From: Streptomyces griseoluteus
GTDB taxonomy: Bacteria > Actinomycetota > Actinomycetes > Streptomycetales > Streptomycetaceae
Length of the DNA: 64,000 nt
Direction of reading: 5' to 3'
Assembly (NCBI RefSeq): GCF_004784465.1
Contig: NZ_SRRU01000004.1
Coordinates: 1-64,000, forward strand
Below the pieces are notes generated by a model that worked only from the letters and a program-made list of their open reading frames with translations, was not told where the DNA came from and ran no database searches. This document shows, in pieces, positions 8,701 through 17,020 of the stretch (position 1 is its first letter; every line of letters starts with the position of its first letter). Made by a program: the position numbers and the translations under genes.

Positions 8701-9720
8701 GTCACCTTCCGGATCGTGGACGAGCGGCGCCGCAAGCTGGCCGAGGCCAAGGATCTGGAGGCGCTCAAGCTCCAGCTGCGGCCGAAGGCCCGCAAGGCGA
8801 TCTCGCAGGCTGCCGCCGCCACCGCGTCCCGGCAGGGCGGGCCCTCGCTGGAGCGCTCGGGCCTGACCGACTGGTCGATCGGCACCCTCAGCCGGGTCTT
8901 CGAGACCCGCCGGGCCGGACAGCCGGTGAAGGCGTACCCGGCGCTGGTGGACGACGGCGACACCGTCTCGGTCCGCCTCTTCGACACCGAGGAGGAGCAG
9001 GCCGAGGCGATGTGGAAGGGCGTACGCCGGCTGATCCTGCGCAACATCCCGGTGAACCCGGCGAAGTTCGCCTCCGACAAGCTGACCAACGCGCAGAAGC
9101 TCGCCCTCTCCGCCAACCCGCACGGCTCGGTGCAGGCGCTGTTCGACGACTGCGCGATGGCGGCGGCCGACAAGCTGATCGCGGACTTCGGCGGTCCGGT
9201 GTGGGACGAGGAGTCGTACCGGAAGCTCTACGACAAGGTGCGGGCCGACATCGTGGACACCACCGTGCGTGCGGTGGGCCAGGTGCAGCAGGTGCTGGCC
9301 GCCTGGCAGGCGGCCGAACGGCGCCTGAAGGCCGTCTCCAGCCCCGCGCTGCTGGCCAACCTCACCGACGTCCGGCAGCAGTTGGACGCGCTGGTGAAGC
9401 CCGGCTTCGTGACCTGGGCGGGGATCGCGCGGCTGCCGGACCTGATGCGCTACCTGGTGGCCGCCGACCGGCGTCTGCAGCAGATGCCGGGCAACGTCCA
9501 GCGGGACACCACCCGGATGCAGAAGGTCCACGAGATGCGGGACGAGTACGCCTGGCTGCTGGAGCAACTCCCCCAGGGCCGGCCCGTCCCCGGGCAGGTG
9601 CTGGACATCCGCTGGATGCTGGAGGAGCTGCGGGTCAGCTATTTCGCCCACGCGCTGGGCACCGCGTACGCCATCTCCGACAAGCGGATCGTGAAGGCGA
9701 TCGACGCCGCCGTACCGTAA
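5776..9720 (+). CDS. hrpA: ATP-dependent RNA helicase HrpA
   Basis: 1314 residues, the usual HrpA length. This DEAH/RHA-class helicase has Walker A GETGSGKT (about residues 97-104), the DEAH box (about 198-201), SAT, and the motif VI stretch QRKGRCGR. The helicase-associated domain, OB fold and the long HrpA-specific C-terminal region follow. It acts on RNA or on ribosome-bound mRNA in the cytoplasm; HrpA of E. coli is linked to mRNA processing and rescue of stalled ribosomes. It is flanked by the two identical tRNA-Asp genes, and the second follows its stop by 95 bases. The start is preceded by a purine-rich stretch (CCGAGGTGAG) about 12 bases upstream. Confidence 0.95.
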   Translation: MSTHPAPALGSLASRLTELSLRDAHRLGRRLEGARKIRKPEARAAVLAELEGEVDKAASRMAERRSRVPSVSYPEQLPVSQKKDEIAAAIRDHQVVIVAGETGSGKTTQIPKICVELGRGLRGMIGHTQPRRIAARTVAERVADELHTPLGETVGWKVRFTDQVNPDATFIKLMTDGILLAEIQNDRELRAYDTIIIDEAHERSLNIDFLLGYLAQLLPKRPDLKVVITSATIDPERFSRHFGDAPIIEVSGRTYPVEVRYRPLLEEDSSDADRDQITAITDAAEELMAEGPGDILVFLSGEREIRDTADALEKKKYRSTEVLPLYARLSHAEQHRVFQQHTGRRIVLATNVAETSLTVPGIKYVIDPGFARISRYSHRTKVQRLPIEPVSQASANQRKGRCGRTSDGICIRLYSEDDFLARPEFTDAEILRTNLASVILQMTAAGLGDIEKFPFIDPPDHRNIRDGVQLLQELHALDPAQKDPRKRLTETGRKLAQLPVDPRLARMVLEAAKNGCVREVMVIAAALSIQDPRERPADKQTQADQQHARFRDETSDFLAYLNLWRYLREQQKERGSSSFRRMCKQEYLNFLRVREWQDIYLQLRTVAKQMDIHLNEDDAPADRVHVSLLAGLLSHVGMKDVKDGNKNEYLGARNAKFAVFPGSSLFKKQPKFLMSAELVETSRLWARVNARIEPEWVEPLAGHLLKRTYSEPHWEKDQAAVMAYEKVTLYGVPIVAQRKVNYGRIDPEVSRELFIRNALVEGDWRTHHKFFADNRKLLSEVEELEHRARRRDIVVDDETLFDFYDQRVPEHVVSGAHFDSWWKRKRQEQPEYLDFEREMLIRESAEAVTKADYPDSWRQGELKFRVTYQFEPGADADGVTVHIPLQVLNQVTDEGFDWQIPGLREDVVTELIRSLPKPIRRNYVPAPNYAKKFLERAVPLQEPLATTMARELKRMVGVPFDAEDFDWAKVPDHLKVTFRIVDERRRKLAEAKDLEALKLQLRPKARKAISQAAAATASRQGGPSLERSGLTDWSIGTLSRVFETRRAGQPVKAYPALVDDGDTVSVRLFDTEEEQAEAMWKGVRRLILRNIPVNPAKFASDKLTNAQKLALSANPHGSVQALFDDCAMAAADKLIADFGGPVWDEESYRKLYDKVRADIVDTTVRAVGQVQQVLAAWQAAERRLKAVSSPALLANLTDVRQQLDALVKPGFVTWAGIARLPDLMRYLVAADRRLQQMPGNVQRDTTRMQKVHEMRDEYAWLLEQLPQGRPVPGQVLDIRWMLEELRVSYFAHALGTAYAISDKRIVKAIDAAVP

Positions 9721-9815
9721 CCGCACGATCGCACCGGGTGAGTTCGACCCGGGCACCCGGACTCCTGTACAGTCCTTCTCGCAGCGCAACGCAGAAGTGA
9801 AGCGCCGCACCAGAT

Positions 9816-9890
9816 GGTCCTGTGGAGCAGTTTGGAGTGCTCGCCACCCTGTCAAGGTGGAGGCCGCGGGTTCAAATCCCGTCAGGACCG
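9816..9890 (+). tRNA. tRNA-Asp(GTC), copy 2
   Basis: Identical over 75 nt to 5040-5114. TACAGT at about 9769-9774 is a possible -10 element upstream. CCA is not encoded. Confidence 0.97.
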
Positions 9891-9899
9891 CAGCAAAGA

Positions 9900-9929
9900 G
9901 AAGGGCCCCCGGATTTCCGGGGGCCCTTC
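9900..9929 (+). terminator. terminator after tRNA-Asp copy 2
   Basis: 14-bp perfect stem GAAGGGCCCCCGGA with its complement (9900-9913 and 9916-9929), two-base loop. Confidence 0.85.
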
Positions 9930-10381
9930 CGCCGTTCCCGGCGCTCGCAGGCGCCCGCGTGCGCCCTGTGGGCCCTGTGCACCCTGTGCGGCCTGCGGAG
10001 GTGGCGCATGGCGCCATCGGCCCGGCACGAGGCGCGGGCACCCTGAGGGCGCACCTGGCGGCCGCCCCGCCCTGCCGGCGCCGCACCGGCCGATGCCCCA
10101 ACACCCGTTCCCGCAGGGGGCGGTGAGGCGGGAGAGCATCAATAGCGCACCCATGCAGGGGACAACAAGCGTCTCCGCGTGTGACGGGTGTCACGGCATG
10201 AGTTTTGGAAACCCAGGTTTTTACTGCTGCCCTACAACAGGTCGATTTAATATGTGCAATTGCACTCTCCCCGAGGGTGGCCTGGCGGGCTCCCGGAGCA
10301 GGTGCGGGGCACTTCCCACAGCCCTCCCCAGACTTCGACAGGGCCGCTCACACAGGAGGCCGGCGGGCGCCCGTGAGCGCA
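9930..10381. other. gene-free gap between tRNA-Asp and bldC terminator
   Basis: No supported gene. The left part is GC-rich with poor codon bias in every frame. Bases 10200-10265 are unusually AT-rich for this genome and end in a perfect 12-bp palindrome GTGCAATTGCAC (10254-10265). A Crp-like palindrome lies at 10181. The AT-rich stretch could be a promoter or protein-binding region, or host a small RNA; nothing decides this. Confidence 0.5.
10181..10194. promoter_or_regulatory. candidate Crp-type box
   Basis: GTGACGGGTGTCAC fits the Streptomyces Crp pattern GTG-N6-GNCAC. It lies in a gene-free gap rather than directly at a known promoter, so function is uncertain. Confidence 0.35.
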
Positions 10382-10420
10382 CAAAAAAGATCGCGCTGGA
10401 CCCGGCGGAGTCCAGCGCGA
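10382..10420 (-). terminator. intrinsic terminator downstream of bldC
   Basis: 11-bp perfect stem TCGCGCTGGAC with its complement (10391-10401 and 10410-10420). On the minus strand it is followed by a run of six T. This is one of the few classic hairpin-plus-U-tract terminators in the window. It lies about 150 bases after the bldC stop. Confidence 0.85.
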
Positions 10421-10567
10421 CCTATGACGCGCTCGGTGCCACGTGCCTCCGGACTTCGTCCGGCGTGGGCATGGGGCCTGTTGGGGCAGGCCCGCGTCGT
10501 TGTGGAGCTAGGGTTCGGGCGCTTCGACCGGTTGGGGGACCGGTCGTTTTGCCCGGTTGTTCAGTTG

Positions 10568-10774
10568 TTATGCCTCGCTGCGCTGCTGCGGGATGCCCGC
10601 GAGCAGGGCGCGGACCTCCGCCTCGCGGTAGCGGCGATGCCCGCCGAGCGTGCGGATCGACGTGAGCTTGCCGGCCTTCGCCCACCGCGTGACCGTCTTG
10701 GGGTCGACACGGAACATGGTGGCGACCTCAGCCGGGGTCAGCAGCGGCTCGGCATCAGGGGTGCGAGCGGTCAT
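10568..10774 (-). CDS. bldC: developmental transcriptional regulator BldC
   Basis: 68-residue MerR-like winged-helix protein, the same length and (from memory) almost the same sequence as S. coelicolor BldC. The DNA-binding part is TPAEVATMFRVDPKTVTRWA and is followed by the wing GGHRRYRE. Unlike classical MerR proteins it has no effector domain; known BldC binds cooperatively as head-to-tail oligomers on AT-rich direct repeats and delays entry into development. The ATG at 10774 is preceded by GGAGG. An in-frame start 13 codons upstream exists but has no ribosome binding site. An inverted repeat GAACC-TTCTC-GGTTC (10797-10811) lies just upstream in the leader. Confidence 0.97.
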   Translation of the reverse strand: MTARTPDAEPLLTPAEVATMFRVDPKTVTRWAKAGKLTSIRTLGGHRRYREAEVRALLAGIPQQRSEA

Positions 10775-11305
10775 GAGCGGCCTCCTCGGGAGAACCGAAC
10801 CTTCTCGGTTCATTCCTCTAAATTCTGCACCTTGACCCGCGTTGCCCGAAATGGCGGACGCGAGTCGAGTCGGTTATAGGACGAACGGCTTGTCCTCGGC
10901 ACTACAACTACACCATCTGTCCAGCCGCGTCGGCCAAACCGATGGAATTGCCCTCCCAGGTGTTCATCCACGACGGAAGCCGATGGACCATGCCATAGCG
11001 GACAGTCACGCCGACGTGACGATCAGTCACATGGCGCTCGGGAGTCACAAGACCCCCCAAAGCTAGCAATGCGGAGAATCCGCCCACAGTGGAGCACAGA
11101 TGGACAGACGGAGTCCTCCCCGGACTCCTTGTCCTATTTTGGCACGAGGAGTGGCAAGAGACGCAAGGGCCGTGTAAGTGCCGTCCATCACCCAATGAGG
11201 CAAAAGCCCGGTTCGAGGCCAACGCCCCGTCAAACGGTCCAAGTTCCGTAGACCGTACGCTGTTCGAGCCCATTTCGACCGTGACGTGCGTCACGCAGGA
11301 CGGGC
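10775..11305. other. bldC upstream region, no gene seen
   Basis: About 530 bases between bldC and the 3' end of the gene at 11306. It must hold the bldC promoter and a long leader. Visible elements are GAACC-TTCTC-GGTTC (10797-10811), AT-richer stretches near 10815-10830 and 11140, GTGAC-GATCA-GTCAC (11016-11030) and the Crp-like box at 11281. No frame shows convincing coding bias. Confidence 0.6.
11281..11294. promoter_or_regulatory. candidate Crp-type box
   Basis: GTGACGTGCGTCAC matches GTG-N6-GNCAC exactly and is a 6+6 palindrome. It is 12 bases past the end of the gene at 11306-12148 and about 500 bases upstream of bldC. Confidence 0.38.
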
Positions 11306-12148
11306 TCAGTTCGCCGAGCGCAGGTCCCGGATCGACCGCCAGCGGGTCGCCAGACGGGTGTAGGCGTGAGTTGCGGCACTTTCGTCGCCCCGGCGCAGCG
11401 CGTCGATGCCGGCGGCCACGTCCGCCGCCGAGTGGTCCTCCTCCAGCGTCCCGCCCGGCACCGCGTGCACCAGGCCGCCGTAGTCCAGCTCCACCACCGA
11501 ACGCGGGTGGAACTCCTCCAGCCAGCGGCCGACGTCCAGCACGCCGTCGATCAGCGGGCTCTCCCGCACGGTGTCCTGGAGCGTGCGCAGCGCCCGCGCC
11601 ACCCGGCGCCGGGCCTGCACCATCGGCGTGCGGTAGCGCAGCAGGGCCGGGGTCTCGCCGCTGCGCGGCTCGAAACGGCGCTCCTCGTCGGCGACCAGCA
11701 CGAACCAGTTCAGCGGGATCTGCCAGGTCGCTCCGCGAATCCAGGGCCGCGCCTCGGGATTGCGCTCCAGCCAGCGCTCGTAGTCCTGGGCCGCCTGGTC
11801 GCGCACCAGGGGCGGCAGCACCGCGTCCAGCACCGGGGTGGGCAGTTCCTCGCCCAGGCCCGCCAGCGCCTGCCAGCCGCGCAGCCGGGTGCGCCAGGGG
11901 CAGACGCAGACCACACCGTCCCGCTCCAGCACGAACGCGTCGGCGCTCTCGTGCACCGGCACCGCGACGGGCGGGGTGGCCAGCAGGTCGGCCAGCGAGC
12001 GGCGCAGCTCGTCCTGGTAGGTGGGGCGGTCCGCGCGGCGGGCGTAGCGGGCCCAGTGATCGCGCTCCGGCTCCGGGAAGGCGGCCAGCGGCTCGTACAC
12101 GCGCAGGTAGGCGGCGTAGGGGACCGCCACCGAGGACACCTTGGCCAC
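11306..12148 (-). CDS. conserved actinobacterial hypothetical protein
   Basis: 280 residues, no signal peptide or membrane segment, rich in Trp/Arg/Glu and mostly helical in appearance. I cannot assign a catalytic motif; it resembles the uncharacterised protein that sits between bldC and vdh in other Streptomyces. The GTG at 12148 is preferred over upstream starts because GGGAGGGAG lies 5-6 bases before it. It is divergent from vdh. Confidence 0.75.
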   Translation of the reverse strand: MAKVSSVAVPYAAYLRVYEPLAAFPEPERDHWARYARRADRPTYQDELRRSLADLLATPPVAVPVHESADAFVLERDGVVCVCPWRTRLRGWQALAGLGEELPTPVLDAVLPPLVRDQAAQDYERWLERNPEARPWIRGATWQIPLNWFVLVADEERRFEPRSGETPALLRYRTPMVQARRRVARALRTLQDTVRESPLIDGVLDVGRWLEEFHPRSVVELDYGGLVHAVPGGTLEEDHSAADVAAGIDALRRGDESAATHAYTRLATRWRSIRDLRSAN

Positions 12149-12395
12149 GCCTGCTCCCTCCCCGTCGGGGTCACCTCGAAACCACTGCAAATCGTGCCAC
12201 GCCACCGCCGGGGCGTCGCACCTGCGGGTGATCCTCGGCGGAGGCCGGTCGTGGGCCGGGCGCAGGCTCTACTCTCAGCCGTGCGGCCCAACCGCCGCGT
12301 GGCAGCACCCAGCCGCCTCCCCCGCCACCAAAAGTGTGGGGGAACCCCCAGGGGCTTCGGCCCCGCCCGCCGCTTCTTGCACAGGAGTCACCACA

Positions 12396-13490
12396 GTGAC
12401 CGAGGTAACCGGCGTCACCACAGATGTCCTGCACACCCTGTTCCACTCGGACCAGGGCGGCCATGAGCAGGTCGTGCTCTGCCAGGACCGCGCCACCGGC
12501 CTGAAGGCCGTCATCGCCATCCACTCCACCGCGCTGGGCCCCGCGCTCGGCGGCACCCGTTTCCACCCGTACCCGAACGAGGCGGCGGCCGTGGCCGACG
12601 CGCTCCAGCTCGCGCGCGGGATGTCGTACAAGAACGCCATGGCCGGGCTCGACCACGGCGGCGGCAAGGCCGTGATCATCGGTGACCCCGCGCGGGACCG
12701 CACGGAGGAGCTGCTGCTCGCCTACGGCCGCATGGTGGCCTCGCTCGGCGGCCGCTACGTCACCGCCTGCGACGTCGGCACCTATGTCGCCGACATGGAC
12801 GTGGTGGCCCGCGAGTGCCGCTGGACCACCGGCCGCTCCCCCGAGCAGGGCGGCGCCGGCGACTCCTCGGTGCTCACCGCGTTCGGCGTCTACCAGGGCA
12901 TGCGCGCCTCCGCCCAGCACCTGTGGGGCGACCCCTCCCTGCGGGACCGGGTGGTCGGCATCGCGGGCGTCGGCAAGGTCGGCCGGCATCTGGTCGGGCA
13001 TCTGCTCGCGGAGGGCGCGCAGGTCGTGGTGACCGACGTCCGCGGCGAGGCCGTGGACCAGATCGTCGAGGCCCACCCCGCCGTGCGCCGGGTCGCGGAC
13101 ACCGAGACGCTGATCCGGATGGAGGGGCTCGACATCTACGCGCCCTGCGCACTCGGCGGGGCGCTGGACGACCACACGGTGCCGGTGCTCACCGCGTCCG
13201 TGGTGTGCGGCGCCGCCAACAACCAGCTCGCCCACCCCGGCGTGGAGAAGGACCTCCAGGACCGGGGCATCCTCTACGCGCCGGACTACGTGGTGAACGC
13301 GGGCGGGGTCATCCAGGTGGCCGACGAGCTGCACGGCTTCGACTTCGAGCGGTGCCGGGCGAAGGCGGCGAAGATCTTCGACACCACGCTGGCGATCTTC
13401 GCACGCGCGAAGTCGGACGGCGTTCCGCCCGCTGCCGCGGCCGACCGGATCGCCGAGCAGCGGATGGCCGACGCGCGCGCCTCGCGCTGA
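12396..13490 (+). CDS. vdh: valine (branched-chain amino acid) dehydrogenase
   Basis: 364-residue Glu/Leu/Phe/Val dehydrogenase. It oxidatively deaminates valine, leucine and isoleucine with NAD+, feeding acyl-CoA precursors for macrolides and branched fatty acids. Visible: Gly-rich substrate loop GPALGGTR (48-55), the two active-site lysines near residues 79 (MSYKNAMAG) and 91 (DHGGGKAV), and a Rossmann motif GVGKVG in the second domain. The GTG start at 12396 has AGGAG about 8 bases upstream. Two hairpins follow the stop. Confidence 0.95.
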   Translation: MTEVTGVTTDVLHTLFHSDQGGHEQVVLCQDRATGLKAVIAIHSTALGPALGGTRFHPYPNEAAAVADALQLARGMSYKNAMAGLDHGGGKAVIIGDPARDRTEELLLAYGRMVASLGGRYVTACDVGTYVADMDVVARECRWTTGRSPEQGGAGDSSVLTAFGVYQGMRASAQHLWGDPSLRDRVVGIAGVGKVGRHLVGHLLAEGAQVVVTDVRGEAVDQIVEAHPAVRRVADTETLIRMEGLDIYAPCALGGALDDHTVPVLTASVVCGAANNQLAHPGVEKDLQDRGILYAPDYVVNAGGVIQVADELHGFDFERCRAKAAKIFDTTLAIFARAKSDGVPPAAAADRIAEQRMADARASR

Positions 13491-13835
13491 CCGACACGCC
13501 GGAAGAACGCGAACCCGGCGATCTTGTCCCGCCCGCGTGCGGGCGGGCACCCGAGGCCCCCGGCGGTACCCGCCGGGGGCAACTTGGAGAGAACTGTCAC
13601 TTCCGTCGGCGGGTCGTACCCCGATAAGTGGTTAAAATCGGCATTGACCAGCGAGGACAGGGCTCCTCGTGGGTCCTGTGCACACGCGCGTGCTGCGGGC
13701 GACGTACCGTATGGGCGCGGGCTCAGGTACCGTGGAAGCCCTACGGACCGGCCTCTCTACGGGGAGTCCGTTTCGGATCATGAACGCGTGTCAGACTCTG
13801 GGGCCGTTGAGCCCCGTCACCGAGGGGGTCGAGCC
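13491..13835. other. vdh terminators and upstream region of DUF3073 gene
   Basis: Gene-free. The first 90 bases hold two hairpins (next entry). The AT-richer part around 13620-13645 contains TTGACC at about 13644 as a possible -35 element, and TACCGT near 13705 and 13730 are possible -10 elements; none is convincing alone. Confidence 0.45.
13529..13580 (+). terminator. tandem hairpins after vdh
   Basis: First hairpin CCCGCCCGC/GCGGGCGGG (13529-13548), then an 11-bp stem GCCCCCGGCGG with complement (13556-13566 and 13570-13580), loop TAC. No long T-run, as usual in this genome. Confidence 0.72.
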
Positions 13836-14087
13836 ATGGGGCGCGGCCGGGCCAAGGCCAAGCAGACGAAGGTCGCCCGCCAGCTGAAGTACAACAGCGG
13901 TGGGACTGATCTGTCGCGTCTGGCCAGTGAACTGGGCGCATCGACTTCGAACCAGCCGCCGAACAGCGAGCCGTTCGAAGACGATGAGGACGACGAGGAA
14001 GACCTCTACTCCCGTTACGCCGACCTCTATGAGGACGACGACGAGGACGAGGACGACGGTCCCTCACAGCACCGTCGCGGCGCTTGA
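13836..14087 (+). CDS. DUF3073 family small acidic protein
   Basis: 83 residues. The basic N terminus GRGRAKAKQTKVARQLKY suggests nucleic-acid contact, while the C-terminal half is a run of Asp/Glu with interspersed Tyr (EDDEDDEEDLYSRYADLYEDDDEDEDD). The family is found throughout actinobacteria without a known function. Start ATG 13836 has a GAGGGGG ribosome binding site. It is convergent with purM over a shared hairpin. Confidence 0.9.
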   Translation: MGRGRAKAKQTKVARQLKYNSGGTDLSRLASELGASTSNQPPNSEPFEDDEDDEEDLYSRYADLYEDDDEDEDDGPSQHRRGA

Positions 14088-14115
14088 CCTTGCACTGAGC
14101 ATGAACAGCGGAAGA

Positions 14116-14142
14116 CCGGTCGGTGGCACTGCCACCGACCGG
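14116..14142. terminator. bidirectional terminator between DUF3073 gene and purM
   Basis: 12-bp perfect stem CCGGTCGGTGGC with complement, loop ACT, in the 90-base convergent gap. Confidence 0.82.
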
Positions 14143-14177
14143 CTTCTGTGCTGTCCGGAAACCGGCCGGCGGCCGCG

Positions 14178-15248
14178 CTAGACCGCGTAGTCGCCGACGA
14201 GCCCGGCGGCGCTCTCCTGCTCGCCGCGCTCGGCGATCGTGCCGGCCACCCAGGCTTCGACGCCCCGGTCGGCCAGCGTGGTCAGCGCCGCCTCCGCGGA
14301 CTCCGCCGGGACGACGGCCATCATGCCGACGCCCATGTTCAGCGTCTTCTCCAGCTCCAGCCGGGCCACGTCGCCGCTCCGGCCGACCAGGTCGAAGACC
14401 GGGCCAGGCGTCCAGGTGGAGCGGTCCACGGTGGCGTACAGCCCGTCCGGGATCACTCGGGCCAGGTTGGCCGCGAGGCCGCCGCCGGTGATGTGCGAGA
14501 AGGCGTGCACCTCGGTGGTGCGGGTCAGCGCCAGGCAGTCCAGGGAGTAGATCTTCGTGGGCTCCAGCAGCTCCTCGCCGAGCGTCCGGCCCAGCTCCGC
14601 GACCTCGCTCTCCAGCGCCAGCCCGGCCCGCTCCAGCAGGACGTGGCGGACCAGGGAGTACCCGTTGGAGTGAAGCCCGGAGGACGCCATGGCGATCACC
14701 ACGTCACCGGAGCGGATGCGGTCGGGGCCCAGCAGCCGGTCGGCCTCCACCACGCCGGTGCCGGCGCCGGCCACGTCGAAGTCGTCCGGGCCGAGCAGAC
14801 CGGGGTGCTCGGCGGTCTCGCCGCCCACCAGGGCGCACCCGGCGAGCACACAGCCCTCCGCGATGCCCTTGACGATCGCGGCGACCCGCTCGGGGTGGAC
14901 CTTGCCGACACAGATGTAGTCGGTCATGAACAGCGGCTCGGCGCCGCACACCACGATGTCGTCCATGACCATGGCGACCAGGTCGTGCCCGATGGTGTCG
15001 TAGACGCCGAGGCGGCGAGCGATGTCGACCTTGGTGCCGACCCCGTCCGTGGCGGAGGCCAGCAGCGGGCGCTCGTAGCGCTTGAGGGCGGAGGCGTCGA
15101 AGAGGCCGGCGAAGCCGCCGATGCCGCCGAGGACCTCGGGACGGCGGGTCTTCTTCACCCACTCCTTCATCAGCTCGACGGCGCGGTCGCCCGCCTCGAT
15201 GTCGACGCCCGCGCTCGCGTAGCTGGCGCCCGTGGTCTCAGAGGACAT
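14178..15248 (-). CDS. purM: phosphoribosylformylglycinamidine cyclo-ligase
   Basis: 356 residues. This AIR synthetase catalyses the ATP-dependent ring closure of FGAM to aminoimidazole ribonucleotide, step 5 of de novo purine synthesis, in the cytoplasm. Typical features: start region SYASAGVDIEAGD, ATP/phosphate loop ATDGVGTK, MDDIVVCGAEPLF, LVGGETAEHPG and HITGGGLAANL. It lies 42 bases downstream of purF on the same strand and is very probably in one transcript with it. The C-terminal tail after residue 345 is variable in the family. Confidence 0.96.
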   Translation of the reverse strand: MSSETTGASYASAGVDIEAGDRAVELMKEWVKKTRRPEVLGGIGGFAGLFDASALKRYERPLLASATDGVGTKVDIARRLGVYDTIGHDLVAMVMDDIVVCGAEPLFMTDYICVGKVHPERVAAIVKGIAEGCVLAGCALVGGETAEHPGLLGPDDFDVAGAGTGVVEADRLLGPDRIRSGDVVIAMASSGLHSNGYSLVRHVLLERAGLALESEVAELGRTLGEELLEPTKIYSLDCLALTRTTEVHAFSHITGGGLAANLARVIPDGLYATVDRSTWTPGPVFDLVGRSGDVARLELEKTLNMGVGMMAVVPAESAEAALTTLADRGVEAWVAGTIAERGEQESAAGLVGDYAV

Positions 15249-15290
15249 GCTTGAGAGAACTTTCCTGTCGTACGGCTCGGACGGCGCAGC

Positions 15291-16820
15291 TCAGGGACGC
15301 CGGATGGCGTCGGCCGCGGCGGTGGTGGCGGGCCCGGCCGCCAGCTCGGTCTCCAGCAGCTGCTTGCCGAGCAGCTCGGGGTCGGGCAGGTCCATCGGGT
15401 ACTCACCGTCGAAGCAGGCGCGGCACAGGTTCGGCTTGGCGATGGTGGTCGCCTCGATCATGCCGTCGATGGAGATGTACGCGAGCGAGTCGGCGCCCAG
15501 GCTGGTGCCGATCTCCTCGATCGTCATGCCGTTGGCGATCAGCTCGGCGCGGGTGGCGAAGTCGATGCCGAAGAAGCAGGGCCACTTCACCGGGGGCGAG
15601 GAGATCCGGATGTGGACCTCGGCGGCGCCCGCCTCGCGCAGCATGCGGACCAGGGCCCGCTGGGTGTTGCCGCGCACGATGGAGTCGTCCACGACGACCA
15701 GGCGCTTGCCCTTGATGACTTCCTTGAGCGGGTTCAGCTTCAGCCGGATGCCGAGCTGGCGGATCGTCTGCGAGGGCTGGATGAAGGTCCGGCCGACGTA
15801 GGCGTTCTTCACCAGACCGTTGCCGAAGGGGATGCCGGACGCCTCGGCGTACCCGATCGCGGCCGGGGTGCCGGACTCCGGCGTCGCTATGACCAGGTCG
15901 GCCTCGGCGGGCGCCTCCTTGGCCAGGCGGCGGCCCATCTCGACGCGGGACAGATACACGTTCCGGCCGGCGATGTCGGTGTCCGGGCGGGCCAGGTACA
16001 CGTACTCGAAGACACAGCCCTTGGGCTTCGCTTCCGCGAACCGGGAGGTGCGCAGACCGTTCTCGTCGATGGCGATGAACTCGCCCGGCTCGATCTCCCG
16101 GACGTAGGACGCGCCGCAGATGTCGAGCGCGGCGGACTCGGAGGCGACCACCCAGCCGCGCTCCAGCCGGCCGAGGACCAGCGGGCGGATGCCCTGCGGG
16201 TCACGGGCGGCGTAGAGGGTGTGCTCGTCCATGAAGACGAGACTGAAGGCGCCCTTGACCTTGGGGAGCACCGCGTGGGCGGCCTCCTCGATGGTCAGCG
16301 GCTTGCCGTCCTCGTCGACCTGCGCGGCGAGGAGTGCCGTCAGCAGGTCGGTGTCGTTGGTGGCCGCGACCCGGGTGGAGCGGCCGTTGGTGTCCTTGGG
16401 CAGGTCGGCGACCATCTCCGCCAGCTGGGCGGTGTTGACCAGGTTGCCGTTGTGGCCGAGCGCGATCGAACCGTGCGCGGTGGCACGGAACGTCGGCTGG
16501 GCGTTCTCCCACACGGAGGCGCCGGTGGTCGAGTAGCGGGCGTGACCGACCGCGATATGACCCTGGAGCGAACCGAGCGAGGTTTCGTCGAAGACCTGGG
16601 AGACCAGGCCCATGTCCTTGAAGACGAGGATCTGGGAGCCATTGCTGACCGCGATTCCCGCGGATTCCTGACCCCGGTGCTGGAGGGCGTAGAGCCCGAA
16701 GTACGTGAGCTTTGCGACCTCTTCACCCGGCGCCCAGACACCGAAGACGCCGCAAGCGTCCTGGGGGCCTTTTTCGCCGGGAAGCAGATCGTGATTGAGT
16801 CGACCGTCACCACGTGGCAC
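15291..16820 (-). CDS. purF: amidophosphoribosyltransferase
   Basis: 509 residues. It makes phosphoribosylamine from PRPP and glutamine, the committed step of purine synthesis. The first 22 residues form a propeptide before Cys23 (DACGVFGVW), which becomes the N-terminal glutaminase nucleophile. The phosphoribosyltransferase half carries VVVDDSIVRGNT, and C-terminal cysteines (WPCFFGID, CRACF) fit the 4Fe-4S type. The GTG at 16820 has a weak site (CGGAAA). purM follows. Feedback control by nucleotides is known for the family; no operator is evident upstream. Confidence 0.96.
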   Translation of the reverse strand: MPRGDGRLNHDLLPGEKGPQDACGVFGVWAPGEEVAKLTYFGLYALQHRGQESAGIAVSNGSQILVFKDMGLVSQVFDETSLGSLQGHIAVGHARYSTTGASVWENAQPTFRATAHGSIALGHNGNLVNTAQLAEMVADLPKDTNGRSTRVAATNDTDLLTALLAAQVDEDGKPLTIEEAAHAVLPKVKGAFSLVFMDEHTLYAARDPQGIRPLVLGRLERGWVVASESAALDICGASYVREIEPGEFIAIDENGLRTSRFAEAKPKGCVFEYVYLARPDTDIAGRNVYLSRVEMGRRLAKEAPAEADLVIATPESGTPAAIGYAEASGIPFGNGLVKNAYVGRTFIQPSQTIRQLGIRLKLNPLKEVIKGKRLVVVDDSIVRGNTQRALVRMLREAGAAEVHIRISSPPVKWPCFFGIDFATRAELIANGMTIEEIGTSLGADSLAYISIDGMIEATTIAKPNLCRACFDGEYPMDLPDPELLGKQLLETELAAGPATTAAADAIRRP

Positions 16821-17020
16821 GTTTCCGAGTGTAGGCGAGGCCGACCGCTGGGCCGAATTGGGGATATGTGGCCCTCGCCGAACCCGGAGTCGCGATCACT
16901 TTGGCGGATTCTGCGTTTGCCCAGGTCAGAGAGGTGGCCGCCCGCCGGCTCAGGGATGGCCGCAGCTCAGGTGAGCGCTCCGGGGGCCTCTGGGGGCCGT
17001 CCTGAGTGAGTTGTCGCACA

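Noticed and set aside
5040..9890. Recent segmental duplication indicated by the two identical tRNA-Asp genes
   Set aside because: Identity stops at the tRNA borders; flanks and terminators differ, so gene conversion or selection on the tRNA explains it.
9882..10154. Small minus-strand gene after tRNA-Asp
   Set aside because: No ribosome binding site, no codon bias, and it overlaps the tRNA terminator.
5728..10194. Very long open frame (about 1490 codons) on the minus strand
   Set aside because: It is the antisense shadow of hrpA and tRNA-Asp; composition is that of a mirrored high-GC gene, and the plus strand shows all helicase motifs.
10523..10544. CGACCGGT/ACCGGTCG hairpin after the bldC stop followed by TTTT on the plus strand
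   Set aside because: As a terminator it would serve a plus-strand gene, and there is none; the better bldC terminator is at 10382-10420. It may only be part of the 3' untranslated region.
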